Below are positions 1 to 7,082 of a DNA stretch of 64,000 bases, one piece after another. The notes below the pieces were generated by a model. It had not been told where the DNA came from and did no database searches. It worked only from the letters and a program-made list of their open reading frames with translations. The translations under genes were made by a program, and so were the position numbers. Where the stretch lies: positions 1 to 64,000 of the IMG/VR virus record IMGVR_UViG_3300017917_003742. One strand, written 5' to 3'. The stretch comes from a virus. The first letter of the stretch is position 1. Every line of letters begins with the position of its first letter.

Positions 1-144
1 ACACCAGATGGAAAGGATTCTGGTGGAACTGGTCAAGCAATCCGCATAGCACGGCAAATGAGCATTCCTGTGTTCAATTTATACAACGACAGAGAAGAAA
101 ATATTGACAGCTTCCTCACCCTGAACTATAGTGAAGAACTATGA
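1..144 (+). CDS. C-terminal fragment of a possible SLOG/Rossmann-fold protein
   Basis: The reading frame is open from the first base and stops at 142-144, leaving 47 residues of a gene that begins outside the window. The visible part has a glycine-rich turn (GGTGQAIRIAR) followed by IPVFNL. This resembles the last strand-helix unit of SLOG/DprA-like nucleotide-binding Rossmann folds, where a GG-T turn is followed by a helix and a strand ending in P-V. The stop overlaps the next start in an ATGA arrangement, so the two genes are probably co-transcribed. The family call rests on one short motif and is tentative. Confidence 0.4.
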   Translation, partial: TPDGKDSGGTGQAIRIARQMSIPVFNLYNDREENIDSFLTLNYSEEL

Positions 145-569
145 ACTCTTGGCTCAAATCATACGGCACTCTACAAATCGGCAACGATGTTGTTCGGCTA
201 TCTGTGTCCGAAGATTTTGCCAAGTATTACAGAACCTTTGTTGATAAAGAAGTTCGTCTTTTTACACAACTGCCTGCTCATGGTGTTCACATCACTCTTT
301 GGAATCCCAAGATTCATGGCAAGCTTTGTCCGAAGAAGGCGAAGTTCTTAAAAGACTTCTACAAGAAAAACAAAATCTCTTTTGAATACGATCCTTATAT
401 TGTAGAAGGTGGAGGCAAAACTAAAAAGTTCCGAAACTGGTATATGCACATTCGCTCAATGGCGGCAGAAAGCATTTGCAAGTATCTTGGAAACGATCAA
501 CACGAACACTTACACTTAACTATCAGCAATACAAAAAATGGAGTAAGACCTTATATATGGATGAAATGA
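141..569 (+). CDS. 2H phosphoesterase-like protein, possibly Acb1-type
   Basis: A 142-residue protein with two His-x-Thr motifs, H50-I-T52 and H125-L-T127. Paired HxT motifs about 70 residues apart are the hallmark of the 2H phosphoesterase superfamily, which hydrolyses 2',3'-cyclic or cyclic-oligonucleotide phosphodiester bonds. Size, motif spacing and context features (YYR near residue 30, YDPYI near 83, SNTKNG after the second motif) resemble the phage family that includes T4 gp57B/Acb1, which degrades CBASS cyclic-nucleotide signals. The family resemblance is from memory, not from a search. It overlaps the preceding gene and the following kinase by 4 bp each, forming a tight operon. Confidence 0.65.
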   Translation: MNSWLKSYGTLQIGNDVVRLSVSEDFAKYYRTFVDKEVRLFTQLPAHGVHITLWNPKIHGKLCPKKAKFLKDFYKKNKISFEYDPYIVEGGGKTKKFRNWYMHIRSMAAESICKYLGNDQHEHLHLTISNTKNGVRPYIWMK

Positions 570-1021
570 AAAACAAACTATACATACTAATGGGGCCAAG
601 CGGTTCCGGTAAAAGCACAAAAGCAAAAAAACTTGCAGCAGAATGTTGCATTTGTGAAGCAGATCAATATTGGCTCAACTGTGTAGGCGACTACCTGTTT
701 GTTCCTTCAAAAATTGGTGATGCTCACAAGTGGTGTCAGAATAAAGTTGAAAGCCTTATGAAAGAAGGTAAGAGCCGCATTGTGGTTTCTAACACCAGTC
801 TTAATAAGAAAGAACGTCAAATTTATCATGACATTGCAAAGAGAAATAATTATGATGTTGAGGTTGTATTACCTGACTCACCTTGGTTTCTCTCTGTTCG
901 CCCTCGCTTGATTGATAAAACTTTCACAGACGAAGACGTTAATATCTTTGTGGAGAAAAGCACTCACGGAGTTCCTTTTGAAGGAATGAAGCGCATGTTC
1001 TTGAAATACGAGGAAGATTAA
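566..1021 (+). CDS. P-loop nucleotide/polynucleotide kinase-like ATPase
   Basis: The product is 151 residues from the ATG at 566, which overlaps the previous stop (ATGA). An upstream in-frame ATG at 476 lies inside the 2H gene and is rejected. The Walker A motif GPSGSGKST starts about residue 9. A later segment (SNTSLNKKE, then YDVEVVLPDSPW) matches the AAA_33/zeta-like kinases related to the N-terminal domain of T4 polynucleotide kinase and N4BP2-type proteins. The substrate is unknown. Next to a 2H phosphoesterase, a role in RNA end repair or nucleotide signalling is plausible but inferred. The 3' end overlaps the convergent gene by 4 bp. Confidence 0.75.
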   Translation: MKNKLYILMGPSGSGKSTKAKKLAAECCICEADQYWLNCVGDYLFVPSKIGDAHKWCQNKVESLMKEGKSRIVVSNTSLNKKERQIYHDIAKRNNYDVEVVLPDSPWFLSVRPRLIDKTFTDEDVNIFVEKSTHGVPFEGMKRMFLKYEED

Positions 1022-1554
1022 ACAGTGATATAAACCTTGTCACCGTATTTGTTACTAAAGATAAAGCGATTAGAAGTGAACTCTTTTCCAAGGAGTTCAC
1101 TTCTTAATTTCTTGTAGTGATGTCCTGCTCCTGGCATGAGGTATGCAACTGTGCAATGTGGTTTGTAATCAGGATATTTGTTGGTATGTTCAAAGTTATC
1201 GCAAACTTCTTTGTTGAGTTCATGTAAATCTTTGCTCACGATTCCTAATTTTAGTACATCAAATTTTTCATTCTCGAACAATGAAAAGTCTTTGATTTTA
1301 AAAGTCGTTGGTCGAAGATTTATCTTGTCTGTGATTGGCTTTGCTTGTTGAACATGCAATCCATAAAGAACTGTGATGTGCGGTTCGGTTTCTAAACCGT
1401 GACCGGGTTCAAGGTCATAAACTTCACAAGGACAAATCTCTTCTTGAACTTTTCGGATTTGTTCAGAAAGAAAACTGAGGTCCAACATAAGGCAGGAGTA
1501 ACTTCTGACTGCACTGCCTTCTGAAATAAAATCGAATAATTGTTTGAATTTCAT
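1018..1554 (-). CDS. 2H (LigT-like) phosphoesterase with an N-terminal capsid-targeting-like peptide
   Basis: A 178-residue protein with H59-I-T61 (EPHITVLYGL) and H133-C-T135 (PHCTVAYL), the paired HxT motifs of 2H phosphoesterases and close in style to bacterial 2'-5' RNA ligase-like proteins. The first 12 residues, MKFKQLFDFISE, resemble the T4 capsid-targeting sequence (MKTYQEFIAE in internal proteins) and end in I-S-E, matching the (L/I)-x-E cleavage rule of the T4 gp21 prohead protease. The catalytic domain begins right after it. It lies 1 bp downstream of the lysozyme-like gene and probably shares its late promoter. Packaging into the head is an inference. Confidence 0.7.
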   Translation of the reverse strand: MKFKQLFDFISEGSAVRSYSCLMLDLSFLSEQIRKVQEEICPCEVYDLEPGHGLETEPHITVLYGLHVQQAKPITDKINLRPTTFKIKDFSLFENEKFDVLKLGIVSKDLHELNKEVCDNFEHTNKYPDYKPHCTVAYLMPGAGHHYKKLRSELLGKEFTSNRFIFSNKYGDKVYITV

Positions 1555-1555
1555 A

Positions 1556-2605
1556 TTATAAATTTGGGGTATTTTCTACTCTGTTTTGTTGATTAGGGGT
1601 CATATACTCGTCAAATGCTGAACGTATTAAATTTGCGTTCTCTTTCATTCGCTTATCCACACCATCTTTTCTACGATCATGTAAATCGTGATGCTTTAGA
1701 TAATTTGTTGCAGCAACTTCTAAGAATTTCTTACCCTTTTCTAAAAACTGAGTTGCTTGAGAATTTTGTCCTGCTTTGAGAGCAGCTTCATATTTAAAGA
1801 AAAGCTCCATTGCAGTTTTTATATTTGCACGCGCTTCGTTCTGCCCTCGGCTTTTACGAGACGAAATATCACCTCTGAAAAAGCCGTCAAGAATTGCCTT
1901 TTGTAAATTTTCAGGATATTGTAATAATCTAGGAAAATTAGATTTAGAAGTTGCCATTGCAACTTTACCATTAAAGTCTTTATTAAATATTTCTAATGCC
2001 TTCTCATCAGAAATAGTGATAACTCTTCGTTTTTCACCTTTAATAGTTTTGTAACTTATTTCATCTGGTGTGAAAAGTTTACCGGGTCCGACTTCACTTT
2101 TTAAAATTAAGTGTCCAATTCCAATTGTTGCATATCCTTTGGAATCTGCATAGGAATTGTTTCTTATGCCTAAATTGCTTATTTCATGAAATTTGATATA
2201 TTCTTTAATATCTGATAAAATTGAAGCTTGTTTTTTAGGCTGAACTGGAACTACTTGTTGTTTCTCAAAAGGTTTTTTGACAGGCTTCTCTTCTACTGCT
2301 TGCTGAATTATTCTCATAGAAGTGTCAGGATCAGCTTTTGCAATTTGATTTTTAACTTCTGGCGGAAGAGTTTTAGATATTTCCATTGCCATATCATTTG
2401 CAGATTGATACACCTGTTCTATCTGTTCTGGATTTTCCTTTAATTTTTCTGAAACTGCTTGTTTATATCTTTGATATTCAAAGTCTACAGCAGGAAAACC
2501 TAATAGCGCACCTATAGCAAATATTTTTAATTTATTAAAAAAACCTTCTTCAATGACAACTTGTTCATTCTCAAGCACTAAATTATACAACTCTTCAAAT
2601 TTCAT
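1556..2605 (-). CDS. GH24 lysozyme-like protein with a capsid-targeting-like N terminus
   Basis: A 349-residue protein. Residues 130-330 look like a T4-type lysozyme domain: E141 sits before the first glycine-rich stretch, followed by D154 and T160 in YADSKGYATIGIGHL. These match E11, D20 and T26 of T4 lysozyme, with the D-to-T spacing of 6 conserved. The N terminus (MKFEELYNLVLENEQ, then VIEEG) resembles a capsid-targeting peptide with an I-E-E cleavage site at residues 18-20. Residues 21-40 are hydrophobic and 45-125 are charged and partly P/K-rich. It could be a packaged or virion-associated muralytic enzyme rather than the free endolysin. Confidence 0.75.
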   Translation of the reverse strand: MKFEELYNLVLENEQVVIEEGFFNKLKIFAIGALLGFPAVDFEYQRYKQAVSEKLKENPEQIEQVYQSANDMAMEISKTLPPEVKNQIAKADPDTSMRIIQQAVEEKPVKKPFEKQQVVPVQPKKQASILSDIKEYIKFHEISNLGIRNNSYADSKGYATIGIGHLILKSEVGPGKLFTPDEISYKTIKGEKRRVITISDEKALEIFNKDFNGKVAMATSKSNFPRLLQYPENLQKAILDGFFRGDISSRKSRGQNEARANIKTAMELFFKYEAALKAGQNSQATQFLEKGKKFLEVAATNYLKHHDLHDRRKDGVDKRMKENANLIRSAFDEYMTPNQQNRVENTPNL

Positions 2606-2610
2606 AAAAC

Positions 2611-2618
2611 TATTTATC
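2611..2618 (-). promoter_or_regulatory. T4-late-like promoter box (GATAAATA)
   Basis: On the minus strand GATAAATA is followed by 5 nt and then the ATG of the lysozyme-like gene. It differs at one base from the T4 late consensus TATAAATA, and the window encodes a gp55-type sigma factor. The spacing would give an almost leaderless transcript. Confidence 0.6.
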
Positions 2619-2630
2619 TAAACTATTAGA

Positions 2631-3119
2631 TTATGTTTTAAAGGCGTCTTTCTTTCGTTTTTTAACATCTTCTCTTGTTTCCCAAATATGTAAATCAGAA
2701 TTCTTGAAAAACTCAATATCGTCTTTTTTCTTTTTTAATATTTTTTCTAAATGAGTCTGCATCTTTTTACCGTTTTCGGTTTTCATATCAGCGTTCAAGA
2801 CAAGTTCATAAAGAACAGTTTTTAAATCGTATTTGTCAAAAAATAGTGCATCATATTTTTCATCTATTTCTTGCTCTGTTACAACTGCTTTTTTCTCAAG
2901 AACAATGTCAGCTAACCTTCCGGTGTCATAGTCGCCAATCCAACGAAATCTTTGAATATTGATTTCTTCATCATTAATACCAAGCTCTTTGAATGAATGC
3001 TTTTTGATGAGCATATTATTTCTTATAGCTAGTGGAAACGAATCTATGTCAAAAGTAAAACACACGAACTGTCGAGTTTGTGTGTTAAACAGTGAATAAA
3101 GATAAAATTCTTCGTCCAT
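2631..3119 (-). CDS. Hypothetical protein, 162 aa
   Basis: I do not recognise this protein. It is acidic in the middle and very lysine-rich over the last 60 residues (a KKKK run near residue 130 and KKRKK near the end), with a predicted helical C terminus. The start codon shares its first base with the last base of the HAD gene's stop codon upstream, so the two genes are translationally coupled. No signal peptide or membrane segment is visible. Confidence 0.7.
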   Translation of the reverse strand: MDEEFYLYSLFNTQTRQFVCFTFDIDSFPLAIRNNMLIKKHSFKELGINDEEINIQRFRWIGDYDTGRLADIVLEKKAVVTEQEIDEKYDALFFDKYDLKTVLYELVLNADMKTENGKKMQTHLEKILKKKKDDIEFFKNSDLHIWETREDVKKRKKDAFKT

Positions 3120-3460
3120 TACTTTCTTTCTCCGGTGTTCTTTTCAACGCCAACAGCTTTGTCATCCCAAAACTCATACATACTAGAATACTTGATACAG
3201 GTTACAGACAGTTCTTGCCCAATATGCTTTTTACACCATTCTTTAATAGCTTCTTCTGCTTGAACCTGTTCTGCTAATGGATGATCTGGTGCAACTCTTG
3301 CAGTGAATATTTTGACATTCTTGCCATCAGAGAGCCAACGCTTTACACGATTGACCATCTTTTCAATGGGTTCTCCAAGAACGTTTGGACCTTCATACTT
3401 TTCGTAAGTTGCAAGAGTTCCGTCAAAGTCAACTCCTATATATCCTTTTTGTTTTCTCAT
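3119..3460 (-). CDS. HAD-superfamily phosphatase-like protein
   Basis: A 113-residue protein with HAD motif I as D11-F-D13-GTLA, motif II as T53-A-R, and an acidic motif IV-like DDKAV near residue 100. These support a small Mg2+-dependent HAD hydrolase with no large cap domain, similar to the short HAD proteins common in phages. The substrate is unknown; nucleotides or 3'-phosphates are possible. The start codon lies directly against the T-tract of a hairpin terminator, with no Shine-Dalgarno sequence. It is coupled to the following hypothetical gene by a 1-bp overlap. Confidence 0.8.
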   Translation of the reverse strand: MRKQKGYIGVDFDGTLATYEKYEGPNVLGEPIEKMVNRVKRWLSDGKNVKIFTARVAPDHPLAEQVQAEEAIKEWCKKHIGQELSVTCIKYSSMYEFWDDKAVGVEKNTGERK

Positions 3461-3496
3461 AAAAAAATTGGTGTAGGTTTTACCCTACACCAATTT
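3461..3496 (-). terminator. Hairpin terminator after the vWA gene
   Basis: A 13-bp perfect inverted repeat (3465-3477 paired with 3484-3496, 6-nt loop) is followed on the minus strand by T residues running to the ATG of the HAD gene at 3460. It lies 30 bp past the stop of the vWA gene and is a good rho-independent terminator for it. Confidence 0.75.
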
Positions 3497-3520
3497 ACAC
3501 TATAAGATGTGATTTGTCAA
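3492..3520 (-). promoter_or_regulatory. Candidate sigma70-like promoter for the HAD operon
   Basis: On the minus strand TTGACA (3520-3515) is followed by 17 nt and TAAATT (3497-3492). The -10 box overlaps the upstream arm of the vWA terminator, so initiation and termination signals are packed together here. Confidence 0.45.
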
Positions 3521-3525
3521 AAAGA

Positions 3526-5529
3526 TTATAGATATTCTTTTGTCTCTTTAACCTTTACAACAAGACCATCATATTCAAATTCATCAGCCTTGTCAACACC
3601 TTCGAACCAAGAGTTTGTTACCATAAGGTAGAACTTTTGTGCGGAGATTTTCTGTGAGAGAAGATCAACAGTTTCCTCAACACCTTCAAGAGTCTTTTGA
3701 CAGAACTCAACAAAGGTTTCGGTTCCAAGGTCGGAAAGCTTCTTCTCATACTTCTCAAAAAGAGGAAACACGATAAGATCGCCTACGTTTGCCTTGCCTT
3801 TCTTAGTCCACTTCTCGTAGCTCTTAGAAGCAGAGATTGTGGCAGCACCCTTGAGTTGTCCTGAGATTTCAAGGAAAGGAATGTAGTCAGCATTCTCATC
3901 TTTTGGCTTGTATTCCTTTTTAGGAGAGTAACGCATCTGATAATCAAATCCCATTTCTTCAAGAAGCTTGGCACCTTCTTCGCCATACTGTTCAACACGA
4001 AGGTCAACAGAATGCTTTTGAGTTGCATGTTTCTTGATGTAGAATCGAAGAACGCTGGCATGTGCCTTTTCTTCGAGAAGGCTCTTGTTCAGGTTAACAA
4101 AGTCCTTGACGTGAATAGTTGAGTTCTTTTCATCAAAAAGATCAATGTCCTTGGAAGGAACAATGCTGTACTCCTTATCGCCTGAAAAGATGCTAAGATT
4201 TTCAAAGTTAAAGTCTCCGTTTGCAACAAGAGTATAGTTGCGGTAGGTAGAACTTTCAATTGGGAAAACAATAGGAACTTTTGCAGTCTTGTTGTAATCG
4301 GCAACCCTTTGACTCAATTCATCATTATAAATTCCAGTAACTTGTCCTTTACGAACAGTGAGGAATGAAATGTTGGCACGATCTTCGTTTCCGGTAATTC
4401 CAACAATGGTTGGCTTGGTGTCAGTTGTTTTGAATTCAACCTTGGAAGCGTCTCCGCCTTTGCGAGAAATGGAAGTATATTTTGACTTGTTCATATCAAT
4501 ATAAACAGAGCCAAGATTTTCCTTGATCTTTTTCAGGAAGTCACCAATGAAAACAGTGTCGTCTGCTTCCGCAGGAACAATCTCTTTTCCGATAAGTGCC
4601 TTTGCCTTAAGATCATTTTCTGCACGGCCTTTCTGGTTTACAGTAAAGCTTTTTTGAAGAATCTTAGCACTGGTCTTGTCGCCTGCTTTGCGAAGCAATG
4701 CTACGCCAAGGTTTGCCTTGTTCTTTTGTGAAAGCATAAGAGCAAGAGAGTAAACAAAACGACCATCCTTAAGTTGTTCAGATGTTAGATTGTCAATCTC
4801 GTTGTAATCAATAGCGAATAGTTCGCCGTCTTCATCACTTTCAAGAACTTCTACGTTGCTGTTTTCTGCGACAAGAGGAAGAACCTCTTTACTAGAAACC
4901 TGCCAAACAAGTTCGTAGTTCTTTGGAAGTTTGACATTCTTAACTTTCTTCTTGCTAGAAACAAAGTCCTTGCAGCTTTTCTTCATGTCAGAGTAATCGG
5001 AAACGTGTGCGAATGCACCGCCAATGTCCTCGGTCATTTGAAGAAGAAGCTTACGATTGTAGTAGCCGCTGTAGCCAACAATCTGCTTGTGTAAGAAAGT
5101 CTTTTTAAGAGTCTTACAAATGCGAAGAACTTCACTTTCAGGAGAACGGTCATTTGGATAACCGTCAGTAAGGAAGAACAACACGTTTTCAGTATTTCCG
5201 CTGATTAGCTGAACGTCCTTTACAACATTATCAAGACTATTAAGAACTTCTGTGAAACAGGTTAGTCCTCTTGCATAAATCTTGCTTTCAATAAGGGCTT
5301 CTAGATTTCCGCCAATGTTGGCACCCTTACAAATCCAATCAAAATCACCACTGCTAGAAAAGTAGGCTAGACTGAATGTATCACCCGACACAAGTAAATC
5401 TTTTACGGCTCGGAGAGTTTCTTTGAGGTCAGGAATGGACCCCCACATTGAACCAGACAAATCTGTGATAAAAAAGTAATTTGTTGGTTTATTCTTTGCT
5501 TCTTCGTTTTTAGGTATAGTTAATTTCAT
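3526..5529 (-). CDS. von Willebrand factor A-domain protein
   Basis: A 667-residue protein. The MIDAS motif D23-L-S-G-S of a vWA fold lies in FFITDLSGSMWG, followed by a Thr/Asp metal-binding loop (LFFLTDGYPND near residue 120). The vWA domain takes roughly the first 200 residues; the rest is unrecognised and rich in lysine and acidic residues. There is no signal peptide or membrane segment, so it should act in the cytoplasm. vWA domains usually bind a protein partner through a metal ion, often an AAA ATPase, but no such partner is adjacent. It has its own consensus promoter, a structured leader and its own terminator, so it is a single-gene unit. Confidence 0.85.
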   Translation of the reverse strand: MKLTIPKNEEAKNKPTNYFFITDLSGSMWGSIPDLKETLRAVKDLLVSGDTFSLAYFSSSGDFDWICKGANIGGNLEALIESKIYARGLTCFTEVLNSLDNVVKDVQLISGNTENVLFFLTDGYPNDRSPESEVLRICKTLKKTFLHKQIVGYSGYYNRKLLLQMTEDIGGAFAHVSDYSDMKKSCKDFVSSKKKVKNVKLPKNYELVWQVSSKEVLPLVAENSNVEVLESDEDGELFAIDYNEIDNLTSEQLKDGRFVYSLALMLSQKNKANLGVALLRKAGDKTSAKILQKSFTVNQKGRAENDLKAKALIGKEIVPAEADDTVFIGDFLKKIKENLGSVYIDMNKSKYTSISRKGGDASKVEFKTTDTKPTIVGITGNEDRANISFLTVRKGQVTGIYNDELSQRVADYNKTAKVPIVFPIESSTYRNYTLVANGDFNFENLSIFSGDKEYSIVPSKDIDLFDEKNSTIHVKDFVNLNKSLLEEKAHASVLRFYIKKHATQKHSVDLRVEQYGEEGAKLLEEMGFDYQMRYSPKKEYKPKDENADYIPFLEISGQLKGAATISASKSYEKWTKKGKANVGDLIVFPLFEKYEKKLSDLGTETFVEFCQKTLEGVEETVDLLSQKISAQKFYLMVTNSWFEGVDKADEFEYDGLVVKVKETKEYL

Positions 5530-5557
5530 TTTCTTAATATTTCTTAATTTCTCAAAT

Positions 5558-5579
5558 TATACGTGTTTCCACGTATAAA
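5558..5579 (-). promoter_or_regulatory. 5'-terminal leader hairpin of the vWA mRNA
   Basis: A 9-bp perfect inverted repeat (TTATACGTG and CACGTATAA, 4-nt loop). The promoter at 5588-5616 would start transcription near 5581, placing this stem at the very 5' end of the mRNA. An A/T-rich, probably unstructured stretch then leads to the ATG. A role in mRNA stability or translational control is plausible. Confidence 0.5.
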
Positions 5580-5587
5580 GTCACAGT

Positions 5588-5616
5588 AATATAACACAAG
5601 AAAACCCCTGTGTCAA
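5588..5616 (-). promoter_or_regulatory. Consensus sigma70-like promoter for the vWA gene
   Basis: Minus-strand TTGACA (5616-5611), a 17-nt spacer and TATATT (5593-5588). The leader to the ATG at 5529 is about 50 nt. The promoter lies just beyond the stop codon of the oxygenase gene. Confidence 0.75.
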
Positions 5617-5618
5617 AT

Positions 5619-6098
5619 TTATTCTGCAACAACTAAACTATATCTTAAACTTTTTACAGGAGATACATAGTGTGCTGCATCATATGGAAAGTCAATATAT
5701 TGCCCTGCACTGTCAAAAATCTTTACAAGATTGTGATCAATGTCTTCGCAAACAAGACCATCCACATCTGAACTAGTCAAAGTTATTAGGTGCAGTTTTC
5801 GAATAGAATATGAATCACGGTGCGGTGCAATATAATCACCGGGTTCATATTTTTGAACTTGAATAAAATTATAAAAGTCTTTTAAGTCAGGGTCAAAATC
5901 AGCGTCACGAAAAATAGCTTCTTTTAACTCGTCTGACATGTGACAATCTTTCAGTGTTTTGAAACGACTACACACATTTGGAATAAGAGATTCATGCTTG
6001 TCAGCACCTTCTCTTGGCATAAAAAGATGATCGTGTTGTTTTACAAGATTGATTATCTCGTCAACATTTCTTATAAAATTTGGAATTGTTTTAATCAT
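5619..6098 (-). CDS. 2-oxoglutarate/Fe(II)-dependent dioxygenase-like protein
   Basis: A 159-residue protein with the iron-binding pattern of the 2OG-Fe(II) oxygenase fold. H93-x-D95 lies in GDYIAPHRDSY, the distal H143 in AAHYVSPV, and R152 nearby in a position suited to binding the 2-oxoglutarate carboxylate. This is the usual order H-x-D...H...R on a double-stranded beta-helix. It may hydroxylate a protein, nucleic acid base or small molecule; the substrate cannot be seen. The 5' end overlaps the upstream 131-residue gene by 8 bp, so it belongs to the minus-strand operon starting at the methylase-like gene. Confidence 0.75.
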   Translation of the reverse strand: MIKTIPNFIRNVDEIINLVKQHDHLFMPREGADKHESLIPNVCSRFKTLKDCHMSDELKEAIFRDADFDPDLKDFYNFIQVQKYEPGDYIAPHRDSYSIRKLHLITLTSSDVDGLVCEDIDHNLVKIFDSAGQYIDFPYDAAHYVSPVKSLRYSLVVAE

Positions 6099-6486
6099 AA
6101 TTATTTTTTATATATGTAAAAAATTTCAGTTCTCTATCACATAGAGGAAACCAGAATGCATTCAGTAATTCCTTTTTACCCGGTTTAACATTTCCATTAG
6201 TTATTTCATCTTCAAAAAGTTTAATCAACTCATCTTTTAAAAGACGCTTATCGTATCGTTGTTCATGAAACTCACACTTTTTTAAAATGCTTATAAAAAT
6301 ATTCATGAAATCTTTTTCAATTAAGCGATCATTAAATTCAAAGCTTAATTGAGCGTCGTTGAAACTATTAATTATTCCTGTTAAATCGTTTTTTATAAAA
6401 TTGAATAACTTTTTTGTAAAGGGAAATTTTTGTATATCATCCATTACATTTTTGCTACTCTCGTTAACCTTTTTAAAGTATGTCAT
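6091..6486 (-). CDS. Hypothetical protein, 131 aa
   Basis: Not recognised. It appears to be a mainly helical, charged protein with no signal peptide or membrane segment. It overlaps the methylase-like gene upstream by 14 bp and the oxygenase gene downstream by 8 bp. The three genes therefore form one translationally coupled unit, hinting at a shared function in DNA or base modification, though nothing in this protein shows that directly. Confidence 0.65.
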   Translation of the reverse strand: MTYFKKVNESSKNVMDDIQKFPFTKKLFNFIKNDLTGIINSFNDAQLSFEFNDRLIEKDFMNIFISILKKCEFHEQRYDKRLLKDELIKLFEDEITNGNVKPGKKELLNAFWFPLCDRELKFFTYIKNNYD

Positions 6487-6979
6487 AATTTTCCCAATGT
6501 GTAAACTTACAATCGCCTTGGACCTTGTTCAAGAGAATTGCTCCAAGTTGAAATCCGCTTTGAGGAAATTCTTTTGGTGTTGGCATTGTAATTATTTCTC
6601 GTATAAAAAATCCAGAGTCCCGAACATCTTTTAATCTTGCCTTAAGAGCAAGCAAATGATTTAATGTAACAAGCGTTACAATATTATCGCTGATTTTCAT
6701 GGAATGTTCAATGCACTTACGATGCAAGCTCCAAGGAAAGTTTGTGATAATCCAATCGACCTTTTCGTTGTATTGAAAGAAATCTCGTCCCTCGTCAATC
6801 TCGCACCAATCAGGATTAACTCCAATTTGTAAAAATGCATTATAAAATGCTCCTTTTCCTCGGCAAGGGTCTAAGCACTTTTTTCCATAAGGATTGTAGT
6901 GAGTGACAATTTTCTTTGCAAGAGATTCAGGAGTGTAAACTCGATCATCGCCGCCTTTTGGAATCAGAGTTTTTTTCAC
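6473..6979 (-). CDS. N6-adenine-type DNA methyltransferase-like protein
   Basis: A 168-residue protein from a GTG start. DPCRGKGAFY (37-46) fits the SAM-binding motif I of amino-methyltransferases, and the catalytic motif IV appears as N80-F-P-W in place of the usual NPPW/DPPY. The N-terminal RVYTPESLAKKIV is typical of phage Dam-like or Eco57I-like methylases. There is no obvious target recognition domain, and the protein is shorter than most active adenine methylases, so it may be specialised or weakly active. The GTG start was chosen because it is the first start in frame and no upstream ATG exists. Confidence 0.7.
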   Translation of the reverse strand: MKKTLIPKGGDDRVYTPESLAKKIVTHYNPYGKKCLDPCRGKGAFYNAFLQIGVNPDWCEIDEGRDFFQYNEKVDWIITNFPWSLHRKCIEHSMKISDNIVTLVTLNHLLALKARLKDVRDSGFFIREIITMPTPKEFPQSGFQLGAILLNKVQGDCKFTHWENYDIL

Positions 6980-7010
6980 GGTAAAAATTTAGAGTATTCA
7001 ATTAGTTTAG

Positions 7011-7045
7011 AAAAACACAGTATCAAAGAAATCAATGATACTGTG
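7011..7045 (-). terminator. Rho-independent terminator of the metallophosphoesterase gene
   Basis: A 10-bp perfect stem (7016-7025 with 7036-7045) with a 10-nt loop is followed on the minus strand by five T residues. It lies about 40 bp after the stop of the 431-residue gene. Confidence 0.75.
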
Positions 7046-7082
7046 CCTAAAAATAAATGTGAATATAAATCAGCTTTGTCCA

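Noticed and set aside
476-1021. Longer start for the kinase gene at 476
   Set aside because: The extra 30 residues lie inside the 2H gene in another frame and add no recognisable sequence; the ATG at 566 overlaps the previous stop in the ATGA manner seen throughout the operons.
1018-1554. Calling this protein an RNA ligase
   Set aside because: The 2'-5' RNA ligase name comes from the wider LigT family; the motifs support phosphoesterase activity, and no adenylyltransferase lysine motif is present.
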